A stretch of 5,874 nucleotides of DNA from a bacterium UBP2_UBA4780 (GTDB taxonomy: Bacteria > Edwardsbacteria > AC1 > EtOH8), in contig DHHE01000120.1 of NCBI GenBank assembly GCA_002403115.1, positions 1 through 5,874 of the forward strand. The letters run 5' to 3'. The stretch's first letter is position 1. Every line of letters begins with the position of its first letter. A program made the position numbers and the translations under genes. Below, piece by piece: positions 1 to 5,874 of the stretch. A model generated the notes under the pieces. The model did not search any database and had not been told where the DNA came from. It saw only the letters and a list, made by a program, of their open reading frames with translations.

Positions 1-639
1 CTACTCGTGCTCGGCCACGAAGCTGCCCTGGTTCCACGACAGCAGCGATTGCAGGGCTCCCTCGCTGTTGCTGCCGTCCAGGCTCCAGGACGAGATGACG
101 CTGTCCTTGACCTCTATTTTGCCCTGGTGGCCGTCGGGCGTGCTCATCTCGATGCTGCCGTTCCAGCCGCCGATGAAGAACATGTCCAGCAGGCTGAAGA
201 CCGAGATGATGGACAGGTCGCCCTGGAAGCGCTTGGCCTTTTGGGCGAAAAGCTGCTTGGCCTTCTCGGCCAGGTTGAGCCTCATGTCGATGGCCTTGAG
301 CAGCTCCTGGCGGTTGCAGGGCTTGGTGATGTACTTGGCCGCCCCCAGCAGGTAGCCCTGGATGCGGTTCTCGGACCCGGTCTTGGCGGTGAGGAACAGG
401 AAGGGGATGCCGCGCAGCTCCGGGTTCTGCTTGACCTTGCGGCAGAACTCGTAGCCGTCCATCCTGGGCATCATGATGTCGGAGATGATCAGGTCCGGAC
501 GGTCGCGCTCGGTCACCCACAGGGCCTCCTCGCCGTCCGCGGCGGTGAAGACCTCGTAGCCGTTCTTCTTGAGCTCGAACTCCATGATCTTGACGATGTT
601 CGGCTCGTCGTCGACGATCAGCACCTTGTATTTGGCCAT
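1..639 (-). CDS. Response regulator: receiver domain plus DUF4388 (PatA-like) tail
   Basis: This is a complete 212-residue protein with a TAG stop at the window edge. Residues 1-122 are a CheY-like receiver: acidic pair D10-D11 in VLIVDDEPN, phospho-acceptor D54 in LIISDIMMPRMDGYEF, switch residue T84 in LFLTAK, and conserved K106 in ITKP. The usual GADDY before that lysine is here GAAKY. A linker rich in Lys and Ala (about 123-137) leads to a C-terminal segment starting FQGDL at 138. Its pattern matches DUF4388: an opening FxGxL, then GGWNGSIEM, GKIEVKDSVISSW, EGALQSLLSWNQGSF. In that family this tail is thought to mediate protein contacts or signalling, not DNA binding; there is no helix-turn-helix output domain. 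No histidine kinase is in view, so its partner is unknown. The ATG at 639 fits the family start MAKYKVLIVDDE but has no Shine-Dalgarno sequence; see the promoter entry. Confidence 0.93.
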   Translation of the reverse strand: MAKYKVLIVDDEPNIVKIMEFELKKNGYEVFTAADGEEALWVTERDRPDLIISDIMMPRMDGYEFCRKVKQNPELRGIPFLFLTAKTGSENRIQGYLLGAAKYITKPCNRQELLKAIDMRLNLAEKAKQLFAQKAKRFQGDLSIISVFSLLDMFFIGGWNGSIEMSTPDGHQGKIEVKDSVISSWSLDGSNSEGALQSLLSWNQGSFVAEHE

Positions 640-654
640 GAGATGTAGTATATT
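626..654 (+). promoter_or_regulatory. Possible promoter of the secreted-protein gene
   Basis: TTGTAT (626-631) and TATATT (649-654) are separated by 17 bases on the plus strand. The -10 box matches consensus at five of six positions, the -35 box at only three. It would start transcription near 661 and give a leader of about 40 bases before the ATG at 703. It overlaps the divergent response-regulator promoter, so polymerase could bind only one at a time. This is a weak match in a short AT-rich gap and may be chance. Confidence 0.3.
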
Positions 655-676
655 CTAACCGGCCCCATATTGTCAA
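647..676 (-). promoter_or_regulatory. Sigma-70-type promoter of the response regulator, probably giving a leaderless mRNA
   Basis: Read on the minus strand, a perfect -35 box TTGACA (671-676) is followed after 18 bases by TATACT (647-652), five of six matches to the -10 consensus. Seven bases separate the -10 box from the ATG at 639, so transcription should start at or within a base or two of the start codon. There is no purine-rich ribosome-binding site between them. The mRNA is therefore likely leaderless. The boxes are seen directly; the start point is inferred from normal promoter geometry. Confidence 0.7.
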
Positions 677-687
677 GCATAATTTAT

Positions 688-693
688 AGGGAG
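688..693 (+). promoter_or_regulatory. Ribosome-binding site that fixes the start at 703
   Basis: AGGGAG lies nine bases before the ATG at 703. A second purine run, AAGGAG, ends only one base before that ATG and is too close to be used for it. Nothing similar precedes the in-frame TTG at 670, so the ATG is preferred as the start. Confidence 0.6.
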
Positions 694-702
694 AAAAGGA
701 GC

Positions 703-1380
703 ATGACGCTCGCCCTGCTGGCGGCCCTGCTTGCGGGCGGTAGCCTTTCCGCTTTCGCTGCGCCGGACCGGCCGGAGGGCGCGAGCCTGGCCGCCGCCCT
801 GTCCCGGGATTCGCTGCTTGCCGGCCTGCAGCAGAACCTCGAAGCCCAGCGGGGAAGGCTGGGGCGCGAGATATACAGCTTTGTCTCCACCGCCGTTGTC
901 CGGGAGCTGGACGGCAAGGGAGAGATCAAGCGGACGGACACGGTGGTCACCTGGCAGCTGCAGAGGGGCGACTCCCTGCTGCGGGACTCCACCATCTACA
1001 CCACCCGCAAGCCCGAAAAAGGGAAGAAGGGGGGGAGCCGCCGGGAGAGCGCCAGCCTGCCAACGCTGGGCGACACCAGCTACGTCTTCCAGGTCCAGCC
1101 GGACCGGACCATCGAATTCAAGCCCAAGCGCCCCAAGAAAGGCGACCTGGCCGGGAGCTTGGGATACGACCCGGAGACGCTGGTCCTCACCTGGGCGGAG
1201 ATCTCGGCCCCCAAACCCAAGGCTCCGGTGAAGAATTTCTCCATGAAAATCGGATGGACCCAATGGGAGGGGATGATGGTCCCGGAGCGGATTTGGATGA
1301 GGGCCGCCTGGAAGCTGCTCCTGATGTCCGGACGGATGGAGATGGAGATAGGCTTCTCGGACTACCGGCTGCACCGGTGA
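703..1380 (+). CDS. Secreted protein of unassigned function, possibly LolA-like
   Basis: This is a 225-residue protein that begins with a hydrophobic export signal, roughly residues 1-19, with a plausible signal peptidase I site after SLSAFA (before APDR). There is no lipobox cysteine. The mature part starts with a helical segment (about 30-52), then alternating segments that look like beta strands: YSFVSTAVVRELDGKG, DTVVTWQLQRGDSLLRDSTIY, SYVFQVQPDRTIEFKPK, ETLVLTWAEISAP, and a closing EMEIGFSDYRL. A charged Lys/Arg/Gly-rich loop lies at about 103-114. An amphipathic strand series behind an export signal resembles the half-barrel fold of LolA/LolB and RseB-like envelope proteins, but I see no diagnostic motif, so this is inference from pattern only. 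An in-frame TTG at 670 would add REKR before the hydrophobic core and make a more classical signal peptide, but it lacks a ribosome-binding site. The gene stands alone, divergent from the response regulator and convergent with the operon. Confidence 0.8.
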   Translation: MTLALLAALLAGGSLSAFAAPDRPEGASLAAALSRDSLLAGLQQNLEAQRGRLGREIYSFVSTAVVRELDGKGEIKRTDTVVTWQLQRGDSLLRDSTIYTTRKPEKGKKGGSRRESASLPTLGDTSYVFQVQPDRTIEFKPKRPKKGDLAGSLGYDPETLVLTWAEISAPKPKAPVKNFSMKIGWTQWEGMMVPERIWMRAAWKLLLMSGRMEMEIGFSDYRLHR

Positions 1381-1480
1381 GGCGGATTGAACCACAAAGA
1401 CACTAAGAACACGAAGAAATCTTATTCGCCTTTCAGGAGCAGGTAAAAACAGGATTCATGGATTCCTGGCTTCCTTATTG
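1378..1480 (+). repeat. Copy 1 of a ~103-bp intergenic repeat
   Basis: This is the left copy of a direct repeat whose second copy lies exactly 135 bases further right. It starts at the TGA stop of the secreted-protein gene (TGAGGCGGA, also at 1513). Its first part (1391-1419) is a degenerate 8-9 base tandem pattern, ACCACAAAG/ACACTAAG/AACACGAAG. The last 38 bases (1443-1480) are identical to 1578-1615, whereas by eye the first two thirds carry about 14 differences. Compact repeats with this CACGAAGA-type pattern are common in intergenic DNA of many uncultured bacteria, as far as I recall; their role is unknown. Confidence 0.85.
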
Positions 1481-1512
1481 CGGGATATAGATGCACATTG
1501 CGAATGTATTGC

Positions 1513-1615
1513 TGAGGCGGACGCAACCACGAAGACACGAAGAACACCAAGAAATCCAATTTACCTTTACGGAGGATGTAAAAACAGGATTCATGGATTC
1601 CTGGCTTCCTTATTG
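1513..1615 (+). repeat. Copy 2 of the ~103-bp intergenic repeat
   Basis: This is the right copy of the direct repeat. It opens with TGAGGCGGA and the tandem pattern ACCACGAAG/ACACGAAG/AACACCAAG (1526-1551), and ends with the 38 bases identical to 1443-1480. The 32 bases between the copies (1481-1512) are not repeated. Apart from these copies I see no gene in 1381-1632: reading frames through it are short or are extensions of antisense frames. Confidence 0.85.
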
Positions 1616-1632
1616 AAAAAGGAATAATCGTT

Positions 1633-1663
1633 AAAAAAGAGGCCTTCACCTGAAGGCCTCTTT
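1633..1663 (-). terminator. Strong intrinsic terminator of the six-gene operon, possibly bidirectional
   Basis: Twelve bases, AAAGAGGCCTTC (1636-1647), pair perfectly with GAAGGCCTCTTT (1652-1663) around the loop ACCT. On the minus strand the hairpin ends in six T residues (1633-1638) and begins just three bases after the anti-sigma stop, which is the classic form of a Rho-independent terminator. On the plus strand only three T residues follow before CG, so it may also stop the convergent secreted-protein transcript, but less efficiently. Confidence 0.92.
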
Positions 1664-1665
1664 CG

Positions 1666-2733
1666 TCATTGCGGAATGCAGATGCGCAGTGCTTGTCCCA
1701 CGTCGGGAGGCGGGGGCTGGCCCCCGTTGGGCAGGTGGATGACGATGGCCTCGACGCCGGAGACATCCGGGAGGGCGCAGGTGTCCGGTTCCTGGGCGGC
1801 GGGCAGCAGGACGCTGCCGGCGGAGACCCGCCTGGAACGAACGGCCTTTCTCTTGGCAGCGCAATCGGCCGGGGTAGGGGCCGGCACCTCCGCCTTCCTC
1901 TCCACGCGGTCGTCGTCCCACTCGGCCATCTCCTTGTCCTTGGCCGGCGGTAGGGCGGGTGCCGTGGGCTGCGCCTTGGGGGCGCTCTCATCCAGAACCG
2001 CGTATCCCGACTTCCGGGCGCCGGGCCCGGCCGTTTTACCGGATGGCGCGGAAGCTTCCGCGGACGGCTTAGGGGTGGACGCCCGGGTCATGTCAACCAC
2101 ACCTGGCGCCGTCCTGGCCTTGGCGCCGGCCAGTTCCTCGGGAGCTGAAACCTCGTCGGCCGCCGCGCCGACCACAGGCGGAGCCGTCGCGGGCATGGGC
2201 GAGGTGCCGGAGGCAAGCGAAAGGTCCTTCTCGGCCGCCGTGGCGGGCGCGCCGGGTGTTTCCGGCGCCCCTCCCTCGTAATATGTCTCGAGCATGGCCA
2301 CCGTCTCCGGAACTCTTGGCTCCGGCGCGATGGGTATGGGTATCACCTGCCGTTTCCGGGCCGTTTCGAAGACCCGGGGCTGTTCGTAAAAGCCGTGGGA
2401 CAGCACTATCACCGCCGCAAAGGCGGCCGCGGCCGCGGCCGGCATCCAGCCCCAACGCAACAGCCAGGGCCTGCTCTTGGGCGCCAGCTCCTTCCGGGCT
2501 ATGCGGTTGGCCACCCGGGAGGCGAAGGTGGAGAAATAACCCTCGGGCGCCTCGACCTTCTCGACACGGGCCACTTCCTGCTCGGCCAGCTCCAGGCTCT
2601 CCAGCAGCGAGCGGCACTCCGGGCAGGTCTTAAGGTGCTCCTCCACCGCTTTCCGGCGGACCAAATTCAACTGGCCGTCCAGAAAGGCCATCAGTTCCTC
2701 GGGGGGGATTATATGTCCGTTTTTCCCGCTCAT
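1666..2733 (-). CDS. Membrane-bound zinc-finger anti-sigma factor with a long external arm
   Basis: This 355-residue protein likely holds the adjacent ECF sigma factor inactive at the membrane until a signal arrives. The N-terminal part is a zinc-finger anti-sigma domain (zf-HC2 type): LMAFLDGQL at 14-22, then the HxxxCxxC zinc motif H33-C37-C40 in EEHLKTCPEC. One membrane helix follows at about 94-112 (WGWMPAAAAAAFAAVIVL), with positive residues on its N-terminal side, so the N-terminus is in the cytoplasm. Residues 115-290 are Pro/Ala-rich and low in complexity. The tail (291-355) is more ordered, with C291, C319 and C352 and a strand-like stretch GVEAIVIHLPNG. The ATG overlaps the sigma stop codon as ATGA, with AAGGAG upstream, so translation of the two is coupled. 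The gene ends at the operon terminator. The family is clear; the signal sensed is not. It is longer than many anti-sigma factors of this class, mainly because of the arm. Confidence 0.9.
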   Translation of the reverse strand: MSGKNGHIIPPEELMAFLDGQLNLVRRKAVEEHLKTCPECRSLLESLELAEQEVARVEKVEAPEGYFSTFASRVANRIARKELAPKSRPWLLRWGWMPAAAAAAFAAVIVLSHGFYEQPRVFETARKRQVIPIPIAPEPRVPETVAMLETYYEGGAPETPGAPATAAEKDLSLASGTSPMPATAPPVVGAAADEVSAPEELAGAKARTAPGVVDMTRASTPKPSAEASAPSGKTAGPGARKSGYAVLDESAPKAQPTAPALPPAKDKEMAEWDDDRVERKAEVPAPTPADCAAKRKAVRSRRVSAGSVLLPAAQEPDTCALPDVSGVEAIVIHLPNGGQPPPPDVGQALRICIPQ

Positions 2734-3266
2734 AACAACTCCTTGATCCTGGGCGCCAGTTTCTGTCTGGCCCTGAAAAGCCTGGACATCACCGAGCCCA
2801 CCGGTATCCTCATGACCTTGCTGATCTCATCGTAGGAAAGCTCCCGGTCAACCCTTAACAGCAGCACCTGGCGCTGCTCCGGCGGTAGGCGGTCGATCTC
2901 GGCCCGGATCCTCTGACAACTGTCCGAACCGGCCGTATCCTCCAGGAGGTCGCAGTCCGAGGCCTGCTCCCCGGCCAGCTCCAGCGGCTGGTGACGCTTG
3001 CGGGCGCCCAGGGCGTCGTGGCAGAGGTTGGTGGCGATGGTGATGATCCAGGTGTAGAACCGGTAGCGCCCGTCGTACTTTTTCAGATTCACATAGGCCC
3101 GGACGAAGGTCTCCTGGGCCACCTCGTCGGACTGGTCGTGGTCGCGAAGCATCCTGCGGGCGTGGGAGTAGATGGCCCGCTGGTAGCGCTCCACCAAGGG
3201 GTTGTAGGCCTGGCGCTCGCCGGCCAGCACCCGCTTTATAAGCTCTTGGTCGGTTGGGTTTTCCAA
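2730..3266 (-). CDS. ECF-type RNA polymerase sigma factor
   Basis: This alternative sigma factor directs RNA polymerase to stress or envelope genes. With the start chosen here it has 178 residues, normal for the sigma-E (RpoE-like) family. Region 2 spans about 21-89 and includes LVERYQRAIYSHARRML, DEVAQETFVRAYVNL (core binding and -10 recognition) and YRFYTWIITIATN. Region 4 spans about 127-171, with LPPEQRQVLLLRVDRELSYDEISKVM and a helix-turn-helix ending in PVGSVMSRLFRARQKL. The start is uncertain. The frame is open further upstream to a TTG at 3338, giving 202 residues, but the extra 24 codons are AT-rich, unlike the rest of the gene, and encode nothing typical of the family. I therefore prefer the TTG at 3266 (MENPTDQELI). 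Neither start has a clear ribosome-binding site. It overlaps the anti-sigma gene by four bases. It probably controls its own transcription, as such pairs often do. Confidence 0.88.
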   Translation of the reverse strand: MENPTDQELIKRVLAGERQAYNPLVERYQRAIYSHARRMLRDHDQSDEVAQETFVRAYVNLKKYDGRYRFYTWIITIATNLCHDALGARKRHQPLELAGEQASDCDLLEDTAGSDSCQRIRAEIDRLPPEQRQVLLLRVDRELSYDEISKVMRIPVGSVMSRLFRARQKLAPRIKELL

Positions 3267-3340
3267 ACTATATACGGCGTAGGTGGGTGTTATATTCCAG
3301 TTTAAAGTTAAGACGTTCGGAGTTGTGTAAAAAGGCAACT

Positions 3341-3360
3341 TTGAACGTTCAACATTGAAC
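3341..3360. repeat. TTGAAC/GTTCAA palindromes over the yjbQ stop codon
   Basis: TTGAACGTTCAA (3341-3352) is a perfect 12-base palindrome. It shares its right arm with GTTCAACATTGAAC (3347-3360), a 6-base inverted repeat with a two-base spacer. Both cover the end of yjbQ, whose stop is at 3349-3351, and lie about 75-95 bases before the preferred sigma start. They could be an operator, a small hairpin, or a remnant of the TTGAAC-type intergenic repeats seen in many genomes. Confidence 0.5.
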
Positions 3361-3744
3361 TATTTTAAGCCATACTTGGCGCTTCCTCGGCCCGTCGAAC
3401 TCACAGAAATACACGCCCTGCCAGGTGCCCAGGGCCAGCCGGCCGCCCTCGATCAGCAGCGTCTTTTCGCAGCCGACCAAAGATGACTTGACGTGGGCGG
3501 CCGAGTTGCCCTCGGAATGGGCGTAACCGTCCTCCCAGGGTATGCGCCTGTCCAGCTCCATCAGGATGTCCCGGGCCACCGAGGGGTCGGCGTTCTCGTT
3601 TATGGTTATCCCGGCGGTGGTGTGCGGCACCCAGAGGACGCAGAGGCCGTCCTTGACGCCGGATTCGGCCAAAGCCTTCCGGACCTTGTCTGTTATGTCC
3701 ACTAATTGGGAGCGGGTCGAGGTTGAGATGTCAATGGTTTTCAT
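3349..3744 (-). CDS. yjbQ: YjbQ / UPF0047 family protein
   Basis: This 131-residue protein matches the UPF0047 (YjbQ) family along its full length; members are typically 130-140 residues. The two signature motifs are clear: HTTAGITINENADPSVARD (41-59) and HSEGNSAAHVKSSLVG (76-91), followed by LALGTWQGVYFCEFDGPRKRQ. H41, H76 and H84 are the conserved histidines thought to form the active or metal site. Family members are small, trimeric, cytoplasmic proteins. The E. coli member has weak thiamine-phosphate synthase activity, so databases often name these secondary thiamine-phosphate synthases; the true biological role is unsettled. The ATG overlaps the stop of the upstream hypothetical gene as ATGA, without an obvious ribosome-binding site, so it is probably translated by coupling. 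No other thiamine genes are in view, which gives no support for a thiamine role here. Confidence 0.95.
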   Translation of the reverse strand: MKTIDISTSTRSQLVDITDKVRKALAESGVKDGLCVLWVPHTTAGITINENADPSVARDILMELDRRIPWEDGYAHSEGNSAAHVKSSLVGCEKTLLIEGGRLALGTWQGVYFCEFDGPRKRQVWLKIVQC

Positions 3745-4307
3745 GGCTGGTGCAAACTGGGAAATGATTCAAGGAGGGTGTCATCTTCCACCACCCGGTA
3801 GCTGGGCGCGTAAAGCTTGGAGTAGGCCGGGGAGTGGTGGACCACCGGGTAATTGTTCTCCCTGACGAACTTGTCGAAGTCCTTGCATTCCCGGGCATCG
3901 AAGCCGAAGGCCCCGGAGCGCACCAGCGAGCCGAACTCCTTCCACAGCTTAAGGAATTCCTCCCGCGTGCCGGTGTTTTTGTCGGCCGACAGCCTCATGG
4001 CCTCGAAGAGCTTGTCCGCCTCCAGCCCCCGGCGCATGAACGGCCGCAGGTTGACCCGGACTGTGCATCCGTTCAGCGAAATGTTCTCCACCAGCTCCTC
4101 CTCGGGATGGAGCCGGAGGTCGATGCTGTCCAGCTCGCGCCGCAGGCACTCCAGGGCCTGGGGGCCGGAACGGATGATGTGCCCCACCCCGAAGACGCTC
4201 TGGTAGAGAAGCTTGTAGACGTCCTGGACCTGCAGGCGGGGCCTGAGGCGCTGGTGGAAGTTGACCAGCTCCCAGAGCGCGTCCTTGGACGAAGACCTGT
4301 TAAGCAC
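3741..4307 (-). CDS. Conserved-looking protein of unknown function
   Basis: This 188-residue protein is soluble, with no signal peptide or membrane segment. I cannot assign a function. It resembles, from memory, unnamed bacterial proteins that share an N-terminal DVYKLLYQSVFGVGH segment (29-43), a middle VRVNLRPFMRRG strand (83-94) and a C-terminal HHSPAYSKLYAPSYRVV motif (157-173). Histidines 157 and 158 and the evenly spaced tyrosines (162, 166, 170) are candidates for a binding or catalytic site. The middle third is helical and charged. The GTG start is forced: no other reasonable start lies nearby. It lies 19 bases after the SET gene stop and overlaps yjbQ by four bases, so it is an integral member of the operon. 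No ribosome-binding site is visible; a TATACT box lies six bases before the GTG. Confidence 0.8.
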   Translation of the reverse strand: MLNRSSSKDALWELVNFHQRLRPRLQVQDVYKLLYQSVFGVGHIIRSGPQALECLRRELDSIDLRLHPEEELVENISLNGCTVRVNLRPFMRRGLEADKLFEAMRLSADKNTGTREEFLKLWKEFGSLVRSGAFGFDARECKDFDKFVRENNYPVVHHSPAYSKLYAPSYRVVEDDTLLESFPSLHQP

Positions 4308-4326
4308 TGCAGCAGTATAAAACAGT

Positions 4327-4748
4327 CTATATAATGTCCTTGCAATCCTTCGACCCGCACAGGCACTTCATGCCTTTCCGGTGAGGCGTCTGGCCGTAGT
4401 CTATCACCAGCTCCTCGCCCCTCCGTATGGGCCGGAGCGAGTAGACCTCCACCCGGTGTCGTACTATACGTAAATAGCAATTAGGCCGGCAGGAGTGGTT
4501 GAGGCGGCCCAGGGCGTTGCCCCGGGAACAGTCCAGCCCGTGGCGCTCGTCCAGCTGGACGAAGTAGATGCGCCGGCTCCGGGCTATCTCCCTAAGCGCC
4601 CTGCGGGCGTCCACGATACGGCCGCCGACCTCGCCGATCTTCCGCCTGCCGGGCAGGGGCTTTAGGGCGAAGACGCCGAGGCCGTGGACGGGGCTTTTTC
4701 TGACCGAAACGGACGGGGTTTCCAGGAGGCCAGGACTCCGAACGGAAG

Positions 4749-4752
<4 letters not shown>
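4327..4752 (-). CDS. Small SET-domain protein methyltransferase with post-SET zinc site
   Basis: This 141-residue protein is almost entirely a SET domain, which transfers methyl groups from S-adenosylmethionine to lysines of proteins. The motifs appear in order: GLGVFA (24-29, cofactor-binding turn), NHSCRPNC (85-92, cofactor pocket and pseudoknot), and EELVIDYG (113-120) with the catalytic tyrosine Y119. A post-SET tail CLCGSKDC follows at 130-137. C130, C132 and C137, together with C88 of the NHSC motif, give the four cysteines that bind zinc in post-SET enzymes such as Dim-5. All key residues are present, so the enzyme looks active. The substrate is unknown; in bacteria it could be a ribosomal protein, a DNA-binding protein or another operon product. 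The start is a GTG that overlaps the moxR stop as GTGA, with only a weak GGGG before it, which suggests coupled translation. Confidence 0.93.
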
Positions 4753-5744
<992 letters not shown>

Positions 5745-5748
5745 GTTG

Positions 5749-5754
5749 CCTCTT
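5749..5754 (-). promoter_or_regulatory. Ribosome-binding site of the moxR-type gene
   Basis: AAGAGG on the minus strand ends four bases before the ATG at 5744. It is one of the few clear Shine-Dalgarno sequences in the operon and supports this start. Confidence 0.65.
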
Positions 5755-5767
5755 TGCTTGAATAGAA

Positions 5768-5804
5768 CGCGGATGCCGCGGACTTTACGGATCTACGCCG
5801 ATGC
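5768..5804. repeat. Degenerate short tandem repeat, CGCGGAT type
   Basis: Roughly nine- to ten-base units follow one another: CGCGGATG, CCGCGGACT, TTACGGATC, TACGCCGATG. The first pair also forms a small hairpin, CGCGG/CCGCG (5768-5772 and 5776-5780). It lies in the leader or promoter region of the operon. I recall similar runs between genes in uncultured bacteria. No convincing promoter was found in 5756-5874. Confidence 0.5.
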
Positions 5805-5828
5805 CCCTAATCCGGACAAGCCGGAACC

Positions 5829-5857
5829 AAAACACTAAGACACGAAGGACGCGAAGG
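5829..5857 (+). repeat. Third copy of the CACGAAGA-type repeat
   Basis: ACACTAAG/ACACGAAGG/ACGCGAAGG repeats the tandem pattern that opens both repeat copies at 1391 and 1526, in the same orientation. It lacks the 38-base identical part, at least before the window ends. It flanks the operon on its upstream side, while the other two copies lie beyond its terminator. Confidence 0.6.
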
Positions 5858-5874
5858 AATATATCTAATTTTAT

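Noticed and set aside
670..702. TTG start at 670 for the secreted protein
   Set aside because: It would add a positively charged N-terminus suited to a signal peptide, but it has no ribosome-binding site and overlaps the -35 box of the divergent promoter. The ATG at 703 has AGGGAG at good spacing.
1378..1615. Repeat pair as a CRISPR array
   Set aside because: Only two long, unevenly diverged copies with one 32-base interval; no regular short repeats and no cas genes.
1381..1632. Insertion sequence or transposon remnant
   Set aside because: No transposase fragment, terminal inverted repeats or target duplication could be seen; only non-coding direct repeats.
1422..1991. Long minus-strand reading frame containing an in-frame repeated KPGIHESCFY peptide
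   Set aside because: It runs antisense-frame through the anti-sigma gene and then through the 135-base repeat. Since 135 is a multiple of three, the frame stays open by chance. No ribosome-binding site or family match.
3349..3744. yjbQ as evidence of a thiamine operon or riboswitch-controlled cluster
   Set aside because: No other thiamine genes and no TPP riboswitch motif were seen; the family's thiamine-phosphate synthase activity is weak and its real role is unsettled.

Overview
The window is bacterial DNA. Its coding regions are GC-rich and tightly packed, and its short intergenic gaps are AT-rich and full of repeats. The gene set is a PatA-like response regulator, an ECF sigma factor with a zinc-finger anti-sigma factor, a MoxR ATPase, YjbQ, a small SET-domain protein and a secreted protein. 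It fits a Gram-negative-type bacterium from a poorly sampled lineage, such as a candidate phylum known from metagenomes. The species cannot be named from this sequence.

Layout. At the left edge, a complete response regulator (receiver plus DUF4388-like tail) lies on the minus strand at 1-639. It diverges from a plus-strand gene at 703-1380 for a secreted, LolA-like or otherwise unassigned protein; the two share a 63-bp gap with promoter-like sequences. A non-coding stretch at 1381-1632 holds two copies of a ~103-bp repeat spaced 135 bp apart. A strong hairpin at 1633-1663 follows and separates the convergent transcription units.

From 5744 down to 1666, six minus-strand genes form one apparent operon: moxR-type AAA+ ATPase, SET-domain methyltransferase, conserved hypothetical, yjbQ, ECF sigma factor, anti-sigma factor. 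Three of the junctions are 4-base stop/start overlaps (GTGA or ATGA) and one has a 19-base gap. The yjbQ-sigma junction is looser and AT-rich and may hold an internal promoter. The right edge, 5756-5874, is non-coding and made of short degenerate repeats, one of them related to the repeat at 1381-1615.

How the genes may work together. The sigma/anti-sigma pair is a classic membrane stress-sensing module. The anti-sigma factor has a cytoplasmic zinc finger, one membrane helix and a long Pro/Ala-rich external arm ending in a small Cys-containing tail. The upstream genes (chaperone-like ATPase, protein methyltransferase, unknown protein, YjbQ) have no established joint pathway. Their co-transcription is the most unusual feature here, but it may be operon packing and not a functional system. 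I found no CRISPR array, transposase, tRNA or rRNA.
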